From CAVQGF01 sp045807945 (lineage in GTDB: Bacteria; Acidobacteriota; Terriglobia; Terriglobales; Acidobacteriaceae): 20,982 bases of DNA. Shown piece after piece: positions 1 to 6,978 of this stretch; positions within the stretch are counted from its first letter, which is position 1; every line of letters begins with the position of its first letter. The stretch is from the NCBI GenBank assembly GCA_045807945.1, contig JBJMGI010000119.1, forward strand, positions 1 through 20,982, given 5' to 3'. The notes beneath the pieces are model-generated. The model did not search any database and was not told the origin of the DNA. It worked only from the letters and a program-made list of their open reading frames with translations. A program made the translations under genes and the position numbers.

Positions 1-1
1 T

Positions 2-874
2 GACGAGCAATTGGTCGCGCGTGTAGCTACGCTTGAAGGCCAAGGCATGGCCGAGCTGCTTGATTACGTCCTCGCGCCGGCGGGGAAGAATGTGAACAAC
101 GCTCCCATGCAGGTGGCCGCGCTAAAGGCGGGCATGACCGAGGACAAAGATTCCCCCGTGTTCAATAGCGCGCCGAGATTTCTGAAAGAGTCCCTGGTCT
201 TCCCGTACCGCGAGGGGTTGAGTTTTTTTCAAGAAGTCCTTTTTAAGAAGGGGCGAGAAGGGGCATTCGCGGGAACGATGACGAATCCTCCGACGACCAC
301 GCGCGAGATCATGCAGCCGGAGACGTATCTGGCGGGAGAGAAAATATCGGCGCTGCAGGTGCCTAAGCTTCAGCCGATCCTCGGGAACGGCTACCGTGCG
401 TACGACGCCGGCGCGATGGGCGAATTCGACGTGTCGGTTTTCTTGTCGCAATTCCGCGATCCGGGAAAACGTGACGACCACCTCTTTCGCGAGTGGAGAG
501 GCGGCGCGTATTTCGCCGCGCTGCGATGTGATCTGACGCCTTGCGGTGACATGAACAAGCCAGACGCGAAAGAGCCCTCGAATGCGCCTGCCACATCGTC
601 ATTAGCGCTGTTCTATCTTTCGCGATGGTCAACGCAGGAGTTCGCCACGAAATTTGCCGAGCAGTACCAGGCGTCGCTGTTGAAGCGCTACAAGTTTGCG
701 CAAGGATTGGCGACCCGTCCTAACGAGCTGCCGACGCGATGGAATACCGATGAAGGGTTGGTTTCAATCGAAGCGAGAGGGAATCAGGTGCTCGTGCTCG
801 AGAGTTTCGACGAGGCGGCGATGAAAAAGATATCTGACGCGATATGGCAGCAGGCGGGCGTTCCTTCCAAATAG
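2..874 (+). CDS. Probable exported protein of unknown function, C-terminal part (5' end outside window)
   Basis: The reading frame is open from base 2, so the true start lies upstream; the TTG at 11 is only the first possible start codon inside the window. About 290 residues are visible, ending at TAG 872-874. I do not recognise a named family with certainty. A segment reading FLKESLVFPYREGLSF (around residues 60-75) followed by NPPTTTREIMQPETYL (around 95-110) resembles a pattern I associate with secreted bacterial and archaeal proteins that have a zincin-like region further upstream. That region is not visible here, so no activity can be assigned. The rest is mixed alpha/beta with no membrane segment. 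It ends 54 bases before mtnP and is separated from it by a promoter-like -10 box, so it probably belongs to a different transcript. Confidence 0.6.
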   Translation, partial: DEQLVARVATLEGQGMAELLDYVLAPAGKNVNNAPMQVAALKAGMTEDKDSPVFNSAPRFLKESLVFPYREGLSFFQEVLFKKGREGAFAGTMTNPPTTTREIMQPETYLAGEKISALQVPKLQPILGNGYRAYDAGAMGEFDVSVFLSQFRDPGKRDDHLFREWRGGAYFAALRCDLTPCGDMNKPDAKEPSNAPATSSLALFYLSRWSTQEFATKFAEQYQASLLKRYKFAQGLATRPNELPTRWNTDEGLVSIEARGNQVLVLESFDEAAMKKISDAIWQQAGVPSK

Positions 875-889
875 CGGTTCCACTCTGTT

Positions 890-898
890 TTGTATAAT
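890..898 (+). promoter_or_regulatory. Candidate promoter (-10 TATAAT) for mtnP
   Basis: A perfect TATAAT lies at 893-898, preceded directly by TTTG. It is in the 54-base gap after the upstream stop and about 31 bases before the mtnP ATG. No convincing TTGACA-like -35 element is seen 16-18 bases upstream. The predicted transcript would start near 905 and carry the GGAG ribosome site at 920-923. Confidence 0.45.
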
Positions 899-928
899 CA
901 CGGATTCAGTCTTCCACGCGGAGCCAGC

Positions 929-1810
929 ATGCAACAGCAAGCGCAAATAGGGATCATCGGGGGCAGCGGGCTGTACGCCATGCCCGGACTGACGGACACG
1001 CAGGAGCAGACCCTGCACACGCCGTTCGGCAAACCTTCCGACGCTTATGTGCTGGGAAATCTGGAGGGGCGCAAGGTCGCCTTCCTCGCGCGACACGGGC
1101 GCGGGCACCGTATTCTTCCGACGGAGCTGAACTTTCGCGCGAACATTTACGGCTTCAAGCAGCTTGGCGTGGACCGCATCCTTTCGATCTCAGCGGTCGG
1201 CTCTTTAAAGGAAGAACATAAGCCGCTGGACTTTGTGATCCCTGATCAGTTTTTTGATCGAACAAAACAACGCATCTCGACATTTTTCGGTGAAGGGGTT
1301 GTTGCGCACGTCGGATTCGGCGACCCGGTATGCGGCGAGACAGCTAAAGTCGCGGCAACTGCGTGCGCGAAAGCAGGAGTCACAGGCAAGCTAGGCGGAA
1401 CGTATATCTGCATGGAAGGTCCGCAGTTCTCAACGAAAGCCGAGTCGAACCTCTATCGCAGCTGGGGATTCGACGTGATCGGGATGACGAACCTGCAGGA
1501 AGCCAAGCTAGCGCGCGAAGCCGAGCTCTGCTACGCAACGGTGGCGATGGTTACGGATTACGACTGCTGGCATCCGACGCACGACTCGGTGACGGTGGAC
1601 CAGATTGTTGCAGTCCTGACGAAGAACGCGGAGAACGCCTGCAACGTTGTGAAAGAAGCCGTCAAAGCGATGCCGGCGCAGCGTGGATGCAAGTGTGGCT
1701 CGGCGCTGCAGCATGCGATCCTGACTGACAGGACGAAGATCCCGATGGAGACGCGACAGAAGCTCGCGCTCATCCTGGACAAGTACCTTCCCAAGCCGGA
1801 GGGCAAGTAG
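929..1810 (+). CDS. mtnP: S-methyl-5'-thioadenosine phosphorylase (MTAP)
   Basis: This cytoplasmic enzyme of the purine/methionine salvage pathway splits methylthioadenosine (a polyamine-synthesis by-product) with phosphate into adenine and 5-methylthioribose 1-phosphate. The product is 293 residues. Visible motifs are the N-terminal GIIGGSGLY (8-16), phosphate-binding RHGRGHRILPTELNFRAN (55-72), the purine/ribose segment EGPQFSTKAES (163-173) with GMTNLQEAKLA (185-195), and VTDYDCWH (208-215). The aspartates in TDYDCW match the 6-aminopurine-binding aspartates of MTAP, rather than the asparagine of purine nucleoside phosphorylases. A C-K-C pair (254-256) resembles the CXC motif of some thermostable homologues. 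The ATG at 929 is preferred over the TTG at 890 because GGAG at 920-923 sits 5 bases upstream and homology starts there. The next gene begins 3 bases after its stop. Confidence 0.93.
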   Translation: MQQQAQIGIIGGSGLYAMPGLTDTQEQTLHTPFGKPSDAYVLGNLEGRKVAFLARHGRGHRILPTELNFRANIYGFKQLGVDRILSISAVGSLKEEHKPLDFVIPDQFFDRTKQRISTFFGEGVVAHVGFGDPVCGETAKVAATACAKAGVTGKLGGTYICMEGPQFSTKAESNLYRSWGFDVIGMTNLQEAKLAREAELCYATVAMVTDYDCWHPTHDSVTVDQIVAVLTKNAENACNVVKEAVKAMPAQRGCKCGSALQHAILTDRTKIPMETRQKLALILDKYLPKPEGK

Positions 1811-1813
1811 CCG

Positions 1814-2740
1814 ATGGCCATTCTTGCCGTCGGGTCGATCGCGTTCGACACCATCAAGACGCCGCGCGGAAAAGAAGAGCGCGTCCTGGGTGGTTCGGTC
1901 ACCCATTTCTCGTTGGCCGCGAGTTTTTTCACCGAAGTGCGTGTGGTTGGAGTGGTGGGAGCTGATTTCACTCCAGAGCACGAAGCGGTGATGTCGAAGC
2001 GCGGAGTGCGAACGGAAGGCATTGAGCGCGCGAAAGGAAAGACGTTTCACTGGTCGGGCGAGTACGGCGACAATCTCAACGAAGCCAAGACTCACCTTAC
2101 AGAGCTGAACGTCTTCGAAAGTTTCAAGCCGCAGATCCCGCAAGAATTCCTGGATTCCGAAGTCCTTTTCCTTGCGAACATAGACCCGGTCCTGCAGCGC
2201 GGAGTCCGCGAACAGATGGCACGCGTGAAGCTGGTCGGCGGCGATACCATGAACTTCTGGATCGGCGGCAAGCGCAAGGAACTCGCGGAGACGCTGAAGG
2301 GAATCGATGTCCTATTGATCAACGATGGTGAAGCGAAGCTGCTGGCCGAAAACACCAGCCTGCCGAAGGCGGCGAACAAGATCCTTACGATGGGGCCGAA
2401 GGCAGTCGTCATAAAGCATGGCGAGTATGGGGCGACCTTGTTCTTCAAAGATGGAGCGTTCGGGCTGGAAGGCGGGCATCCGTTCCGCGCACCGGCGTTG
2501 CCGATAGAAGAAGTATTCGATCCGACCGGTGCCGGTGACTCGTTCGCGGGCGGATTCATGGGGTATATCGCTTCGCAGCCGAAGCTTACCCGCGAAGTTT
2601 TAAAGCGCGCGATGTTCTACGGCGGAGTGATGGGGTCGTTCGCCGTCGAGAGCTTTGGGACCGAGCGGATCCAATCGCTGACCCGCGACGAGATCGAGCA
2701 GCGCTTCCAGGTGTTCCAGGAATTGACGCGTCTGGAATAA
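1814..2740 (+). CDS. PfkB-family sugar/nucleoside kinase
   Basis: A 308-residue ribokinase-fold kinase that transfers the gamma-phosphate of ATP to a sugar or nucleoside hydroxyl. The C-terminal PfkB signature DPTGAGDSFAGGFMG is at 236-250, with Asp242 as the expected catalytic base and GAGD as the anion hole. The N-terminal part has the GSIAFDTI strand (7-14) and the LGGSVTHFSLAA substrate loop (25-36). A ribosome site GGAGGG (1798-1803), inside the end of mtnP, sits 10 bases before the ATG, and the intergenic gap is 3 bases, so it is almost certainly co-transcribed with mtnP. MTAP yields adenine and a sugar already phosphorylated at C1, so the kinase is not obviously the next enzyme; a nucleoside such as adenosine is a plausible substrate but is an inference. 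The PfkB family assignment is secure, the substrate is not. Confidence 0.88.
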   Translation: MAILAVGSIAFDTIKTPRGKEERVLGGSVTHFSLAASFFTEVRVVGVVGADFTPEHEAVMSKRGVRTEGIERAKGKTFHWSGEYGDNLNEAKTHLTELNVFESFKPQIPQEFLDSEVLFLANIDPVLQRGVREQMARVKLVGGDTMNFWIGGKRKELAETLKGIDVLLINDGEAKLLAENTSLPKAANKILTMGPKAVVIKHGEYGATLFFKDGAFGLEGGHPFRAPALPIEEVFDPTGAGDSFAGGFMGYIASQPKLTREVLKRAMFYGGVMGSFAVESFGTERIQSLTRDEIEQRFQVFQELTRLE

Positions 2741-4422
2741 TGCGGGTGATGGCGAACGCAAGCACGCGGCGCTCAGATACGTTTGTCCTCGCGGTTTTCG
2801 CTTCGCTCGTCTCAATAGCTTCCTTCCTGTATTTCTATTCCCACGACAAGATCCTGCTTTACGGCGACGCGGTGGCACACATCAACATCGCGCGGCGTGT
2901 CTTCGATTCGCAATTTCCCGGGCTGGCGCAACTTGGAACGGTCTGGCTGCCGCTTCCTCATTTGCTGATGATCCCCTTCATCGTGAATGACAAGTTATGG
3001 TCGAGCGGAATTGGCGCGTCGCTGCCCTCGATGGTGGCATTCGTCTTCGGAGCGGTCGGACTCGCGAAGATCTTCTGGTCGTCGCGGGTTTTTGCGGAGG
3101 ATGTTGAAGAGAGCAAGCTTTGCTGGGCAGGATGGCTCGCCGCCGTCGTATATCTCTGCAATCCGAATCTTCTTTACATGCAGTCGACCGCGATGACGGA
3201 ACCGTTGGCCTTGTCGCTGGCGGTATGGTCTGTCTACTTCTATTGCCGATTTGTGGCGCAGCAGCGAGCGGCGCTGCTCGATTCAATCGACGATAAGACG
3301 AGCGCCGATGGGGGAACGCGCGCCGGCCAATCACTTCTTTGTTGTGGATTCGTGCTGGCAGCGGCCGCTCTGACTCGATACGACTGCTGGGTTCTTGCCG
3401 CGGCCATTGCAATCGCGGTGTTCGGCGACATTTTTGTTCGCTATCGAAGTGTCGGGCTGGTGCGCTACAAGCAAGAAGTGCTTGGGCGACTACGTCGCAA
3501 ATCTGTTGCATTCGCGGCGATCGTGGCAATCGTTCCGCTGTTTTGGCTTGCATACAACCAGGCCCTTTTCGGAAACGCGCTTGAGTTCGCGAATGGAAGG
3601 TATTCAGCCCGCGCAATCGAAGAGCGGAGCTTGCAAGCGGGGAATCCGCCGCATCCGGGAAGCGGGAGCATCACGGCCGCAGCCACGCAGTATTGGGCCG
3701 CTGCCCGCCTGAACGTGGAGAGTGGCCGGCTGGGTATGCTCGTGCTTCTCCTCGCAGTTCTCGGCGGGGTCGCGCTGCTCTTTACGCAGACGGGTTCGAC
3801 CTTATTGCTGTGGCTGCCGCTCGGTTTTTATGTGTGGTCGGTAGCGTACGGCGGCATTCCTATCTTTGTGCCTGATCGCGTGCCGTTCTCCTATTACAAC
3901 GTGCGCTATGGGTTGGAGCTGCTGCCGGCGATCGCGGTGAGCTGCGGATATCTTCTCCTTGTTTCTCTCCGCCGATTCAAAGCGCGACGAACGCAACTCC
4001 TGATCGCGACGTTACTTTTCGCGCTAGTCGGTGCCGCGTACGTGCGAGCTTGGGTGAGTGGTCCCGCTTGCCTGCGTGAAGGTGAGATCAATTCCGCTGC
4101 AAGGATCGGTCTCCACAAGGAGATCGCGGCCACCCTGCAGCACTTGCCCTCGGACTCAACGTTTGTGGTGTCTCTCACGGAACACGTCGGCGTCTTCGAG
4201 CGCGCGCGGATCCCACTGCGACGAACATGGAACGAGAGCAGTCATCGCAAAGGCGAAAAGGAATTTCCTTTTCCACTGACGCAAGGCGATTACGTGCTCG
4301 CCTTTGATGGCGACCAGGTGGCCGAGATGGTGGCGCAGCATCCGGAATCGGTGCAGGCGCTCGCAGTTTTCCATGTTGCGGGAGAGAAGCGCTGCGTGCT
4401 CTACAAAAGCGTGCGAAGCTGA
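2740..4422 (+). CDS. Multi-pass membrane glycosyltransferase, GT-C (ArnT/PMT-like)
   Basis: A 560-residue polytopic inner-membrane protein. The first helix (about 14-34) is followed by a periplasmic loop containing YGDAVAHINIARRV (41-54); Asp43 is in the position of the catalytic aspartate of GT-C enzymes that use polyprenyl-phosphate sugars. Further hydrophobic helices lie near 95-114, 127-147, 152-172, 198-232 (two), 255-275 and several more before residue 450. A soluble C-terminal part of about 110 residues ends the protein. Its ATG at 2740 overlaps the kinase stop codon (TAATG), implying translational coupling; ATG 2749 is an alternative. Acceptor and donor cannot be told from sequence. 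It could also be an uncharacterised membrane protein of the same fold without transferase activity. Confidence 0.7.
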   Translation: MRVMANASTRRSDTFVLAVFASLVSIASFLYFYSHDKILLYGDAVAHINIARRVFDSQFPGLAQLGTVWLPLPHLLMIPFIVNDKLWSSGIGASLPSMVAFVFGAVGLAKIFWSSRVFAEDVEESKLCWAGWLAAVVYLCNPNLLYMQSTAMTEPLALSLAVWSVYFYCRFVAQQRAALLDSIDDKTSADGGTRAGQSLLCCGFVLAAAALTRYDCWVLAAAIAIAVFGDIFVRYRSVGLVRYKQEVLGRLRRKSVAFAAIVAIVPLFWLAYNQALFGNALEFANGRYSARAIEERSLQAGNPPHPGSGSITAAATQYWAAARLNVESGRLGMLVLLLAVLGGVALLFTQTGSTLLLWLPLGFYVWSVAYGGIPIFVPDRVPFSYYNVRYGLELLPAIAVSCGYLLLVSLRRFKARRTQLLIATLLFALVGAAYVRAWVSGPACLREGEINSAARIGLHKEIAATLQHLPSDSTFVVSLTEHVGVFERARIPLRRTWNESSHRKGEKEFPFPLTQGDYVLAFDGDQVAEMVAQHPESVQALAVFHVAGEKRCVLYKSVRS

Positions 4423-4432
4423 GCAGAGTTGC

Positions 4433-4441
4433 TGATAGAAT
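4433..4441 (+). promoter_or_regulatory. Candidate extended -10 promoter for the mgtC-dapF-ldcA-mpl run
   Basis: The sequence TGATAGAAT (4433-4441) fits an extended -10 element (TG, one base, then TAGAAT). It lies 11 bases after the previous stop and 28 bases before the mgtC-like ATG. No good -35 hexamer is seen, which is common for extended -10 promoters. A transcript would start near 4448 and include the GGAG at 4456-4459. Confidence 0.45.
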
Positions 4442-4468
4442 CCAGCGCATTCACCGGAGCCATATCCA

Positions 4469-5179
4469 ATGCAGGAGTTGATGAGCCGCCTTTTTCCGCA
4501 ACAGCACATGGCAATGCTGTCGATGTTCGTTGCCCGGTTGCTGGTCGCATCTCTACTGGGCGCAGCCATCGGATTTGAGCGCGAGACGAAGCATAAGCCG
4601 GCTGGCCTGCGAACGAACATGTTCATCTGCTTTGGTGCAGCCATGTATACATTGCTTTCCGATCAGCTGGCCCTGGAGCACATGGGTGATCACACGCGCA
4701 TCGCCGCGCAGATCATCCCTGGCATCGGCTTCATCGGCGCGGGATCGATCATGCGCTCGGGCATGACGGTAAGCGGACTCACAACCGCAGCGACGATGTT
4801 CGTTGTGGCTTCGATCGGAATGGCGGTGGGGGGTGGACTGTACCTTCCGGCGATATTCGCCACGATGTTGATCCTGGTCTCGCTGGAATTCCTGGGGTGG
4901 TTTGAGCAACGCCTGAACCTAAAGCCGGCGTTGATGAAGTATGAAGCTTTCGGTAACGTTGCCGACGAGATGATCGGAGATATCAAACGCCTGCTTGAGC
5001 CCGACCGGGCCATAGAGATCGTGGACGTGGAGCCAAGTAATGGCGGTTCACGGCTACTATTCGGGCTGAACAGTACGCGCGCGGAGCACAAGTCTTTCCT
5101 CGAAAAATTGGGCGCGCTCAAATCCATCAAGTCGATCCGATTCGTCGGCACGCGCCAGCGTGAGCGGAGCAGCGACTAG
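4469..5179 (+). CDS. MgtC/SapB family inner-membrane protein
   Basis: The 236-residue product carries the MgtC/SapB hallmarks: RLLVASLLGAAIGFERE (23-39), AGLRTNMFICFGA (45-57), IIPGIGFIGAGSIMR (82-96) and GLTTAATMFVVASIGMAVG (103-121). Four or five hydrophobic helices fill residues 18-145, followed by a soluble C-terminal domain of about 80 residues (155-236) of the ACT-like kind seen in longer MgtC proteins. In Salmonella and Mycobacterium MgtC is needed for growth at low magnesium and inside macrophages, and it modulates the F-type ATP synthase; whether this environmental homologue does so is unknown. GGAG (4456-4459) lies 9 bases upstream of the ATG. Its stop is next to or within the start region of the following dapF-like gene, suggesting co-transcription. 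Confidence 0.88.
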   Translation: MQELMSRLFPQQHMAMLSMFVARLLVASLLGAAIGFERETKHKPAGLRTNMFICFGAAMYTLLSDQLALEHMGDHTRIAAQIIPGIGFIGAGSIMRSGMTVSGLTTAATMFVVASIGMAVGGGLYLPAIFATMLILVSLEFLGWFEQRLNLKPALMKYEAFGNVADEMIGDIKRLLEPDRAIEIVDVEPSNGGSRLLFGLNSTRAEHKSFLEKLGALKSIKSIRFVGTRQRERSSD

Positions 5180-5180
5180 G

Positions 5181-5981
5181 GTGGCCGGCTCCATCCCGTT
5201 TACGAAGGCTTCGGCATGCGGCAACGATTTCCTCATCATCGAAGGCATGCACGCGCCCGCCGACATGGCAGCGTTCACACGAAAGGTCTGCAACCGTCAC
5301 GATGGAGTGGGCGCTGACGGAGTGGAGTGGCTCTTTCCCGATCAGAAGAGTGAGGCAGACGTGCGCGCACGTTTGTTCAACGCCGACGGTTCCGAGGCGG
5401 AGATATCCGGCAACGGAACTCGATGTGTCGCTGCGTACTGGATCGCGCAGCATGGCGGGAATTCAGTCTCGGTGCGCACGGGCGCCGGGATCAAAGAGTG
5501 CGCGCTGGTCAGTGGCAACGGCGGAAGCTACCAATTCCGTACCAACATGGGCGTGCCGATGGTGGGAGAGGAGTTTCCGATCAAGGTGGCCATCGGCGAA
5601 GTGCGCGGTGTTCCGGTCTCGATGGGGAACCCGCATTTCGTAGTCTTCGTCGATGATTTTGCTCCAGGGTGGCAGGGCGAGGCGGCAGAGATCGGCAAGC
5701 ACCACGATTTTAAGCATGGCATTAACGTGGAGTTTGTCCGCGTGGCTGGGGCAAAAGCGGTAGAGGTGAGATTTTACGAGCGCGGCGTAGGAGAGACACT
5801 CTCTTCCGGAACAGGCTCGTGTGCGGCGGCGGTTGCGACCATCGCATCCGAAAAGCGCGAGACGCCGGTCGAAGTTCGGGCACCGGGCGGCGCACAAACT
5901 GTCGAGTGGCAGAAACCGGAAGGAAACGTATGGTTAACGGGGCCGGCACAACTCATCTGCCGCGGCGAGATTTTCGTTTAA
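5181..5981 (+). CDS. dapF: DapF-family diaminopimelate epimerase homologue with both catalytic Cys replaced by Ser
   Basis: DapF interconverts LL- and meso-diaminopimelate using two cysteines as general acid and base. The 266-residue product aligns over its full length: ASACGNDFLII (10-20), FNADGSEAEISGNGTRC (66-82), MGNPHFVVF (148-156), INVEFV (181-186) and ERGVGETLSSGTGSC (200-214). The canonical motifs read CGNG and ACGTG; here the cysteines are Ser76 (codon TCC 5406-5408) and Ser209 (TCC 5805-5807). Substrate-contact residues (NPH, Glu200-Arg201, GNG, GTG) are kept. GTG 5181 is chosen because GGAG (5166-5169) is 11 bases upstream and it avoids overlapping mgtC; GTG 5160 would add 7 residues. 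LdcA and Mpl follow, so it sits in a peptidoglycan context. Family assignment is sure; whether it is a true DAP epimerase is open. Confidence 0.85.
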   Translation: MAGSIPFTKASACGNDFLIIEGMHAPADMAAFTRKVCNRHDGVGADGVEWLFPDQKSEADVRARLFNADGSEAEISGNGTRCVAAYWIAQHGGNSVSVRTGAGIKECALVSGNGGSYQFRTNMGVPMVGEEFPIKVAIGEVRGVPVSMGNPHFVVFVDDFAPGWQGEAAEIGKHHDFKHGINVEFVRVAGAKAVEVRFYERGVGETLSSGTGSCAAAVATIASEKRETPVEVRAPGGAQTVEWQKPEGNVWLTGPAQLICRGEIFV

Positions 5982-5994
5982 GATACAAGCCTAC

Positions 5995-6978
5995 ATGGGC
6001 CAACCTACCGCGAATCACAGGATCAAACCGCCTGCGCTGATGCCGGGCGACACGGTTGGTATCGTGGCGCCGGCGAGTCCGATCCAGAGAAACCTTCTCG
6101 ACGCCGGCTCTCTGGCGCTGTTCCGGATGGGCTACAAGCCTTTTTTCCTCGATTCGATCTTTGAACAGGACCTTTATTTTGCGGGATCGGTAAAGCGTCG
6201 CGCGCGCGAGCTGGAAGAGATGTTCCGGCGTACGGAAGTGAAGGCGATCATCTGCGCACGCGGCGGATACGGATGCAATTACCTGCTGGAGGAATTCGAT
6301 CTGAACGTGGTGCGGGAGAACCCGAAGATCTTCGTTGGATACAGCGACGTAACCACGCTGCTGACTTGGTTCACGGACGTCACAAAGCTGGTGACGTTTC
6401 ACGGGCCCATGATCACACGTGATTTCGACGACGCTGCCGATCTGCTGCACGTGCCGAGTTGGAAGTCGGCGCTGGAAGGGAAGTCGCAGTGGGAGATCGC
6501 AGCCGTGCCTGGCTCAGGCATTGAACCGGTCGTCACTGGAGATGCCGAAGGAACTTTATACGGCGGGTGTCTCTCGATGCTGGCGGCTTCGGTTGGAACA
6601 CCATTCGCCGTGCGGACGGACGACACGATTTTGTTCATCGAAGACATCGGCGCGAAACCGTTTCAAGTTGACCGGATGCTGATGCAGATGAAGCTTGCCG
6701 GGAAATTCAGCGCGGTGCGGGGGATCGTCTTCGGCGAGATGCTGAATTGCGTCCAGCAGCACGACCAAGGTTACAAACTGCAAGAAGTGATCAAACGCGT
6801 GCTCGGAGATCTCGGGATTCCGATCGCGTACGGGTTGCGCTCCGGACACGTGAGCAAACAAAACATCACGTTGCCCATCGGTGTGCGCGCGAAATTGCAT
6901 GTTGCGGATTCGGTGCGGCTCTCGATCCTGGAAAACTCGGTTGTAGCGATGGCGCCGCACGCGGCAGCGAAATCCTGA
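5995..6978 (+). CDS. ldcA: LD-carboxypeptidase (peptidase family S66, LdcA type)
   Basis: A 327-residue cytoplasmic serine peptidase that removes the terminal D-alanine from murein tetrapeptide, producing the L-Ala-D-Glu-meso-DAP tripeptide for recycling. The N-terminal domain starts with PGDTVGIVAPASP (17-29). The S66 triad is visible: Ser117 in the nucleophile elbow GYSDVTTLL (115-123), Glu216 in ILFIEDIG (212-219) and His285 in GLRSGHV (280-286). The ARGGYGCNYLLEEFD segment (88-102) is also typical. The length is normal for the family. The gene starts 13 bases after the dapF-like stop with only a weak ribosome site, and its TGA overlaps the ATG of mpl, the enzyme that uses its product. Confidence 0.9.
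   Translation: MGQPTANHRIKPPALMPGDTVGIVAPASPIQRNLLDAGSLALFRMGYKPFFLDSIFEQDLYFAGSVKRRARELEEMFRRTEVKAIICARGGYGCNYLLEEFDLNVVRENPKIFVGYSDVTTLLTWFTDVTKLVTFHGPMITRDFDDAADLLHVPSWKSALEGKSQWEIAAVPGSGIEPVVTGDAEGTLYGGCLSMLAASVGTPFAVRTDDTILFIEDIGAKPFQVDRMLMQMKLAGKFSAVRGIVFGEMLNCVQQHDQGYKLQEVIKRVLGDLGIPIAYGLRSGHVSKQNITLPIGVRAKLHVADSVRLSILENSVVAMAPHAAAKS

Noticed and set aside
1508..2143. 211-codon open frame on the minus strand opposite mtnP and the PfkB kinase
   Set aside because: It runs across the end of one well-supported gene and the start of another, its product has no recognisable family pattern and is Arg/His-rich as expected from antisense GC-rich codons.
6747..6977. N-terminal extension of the mpl reading frame by 77 codons
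   Set aside because: The added residues are Arg-rich, lie entirely in ldcA in another frame and match nothing in Mur ligases; the family N-terminus begins at ATG 6978.
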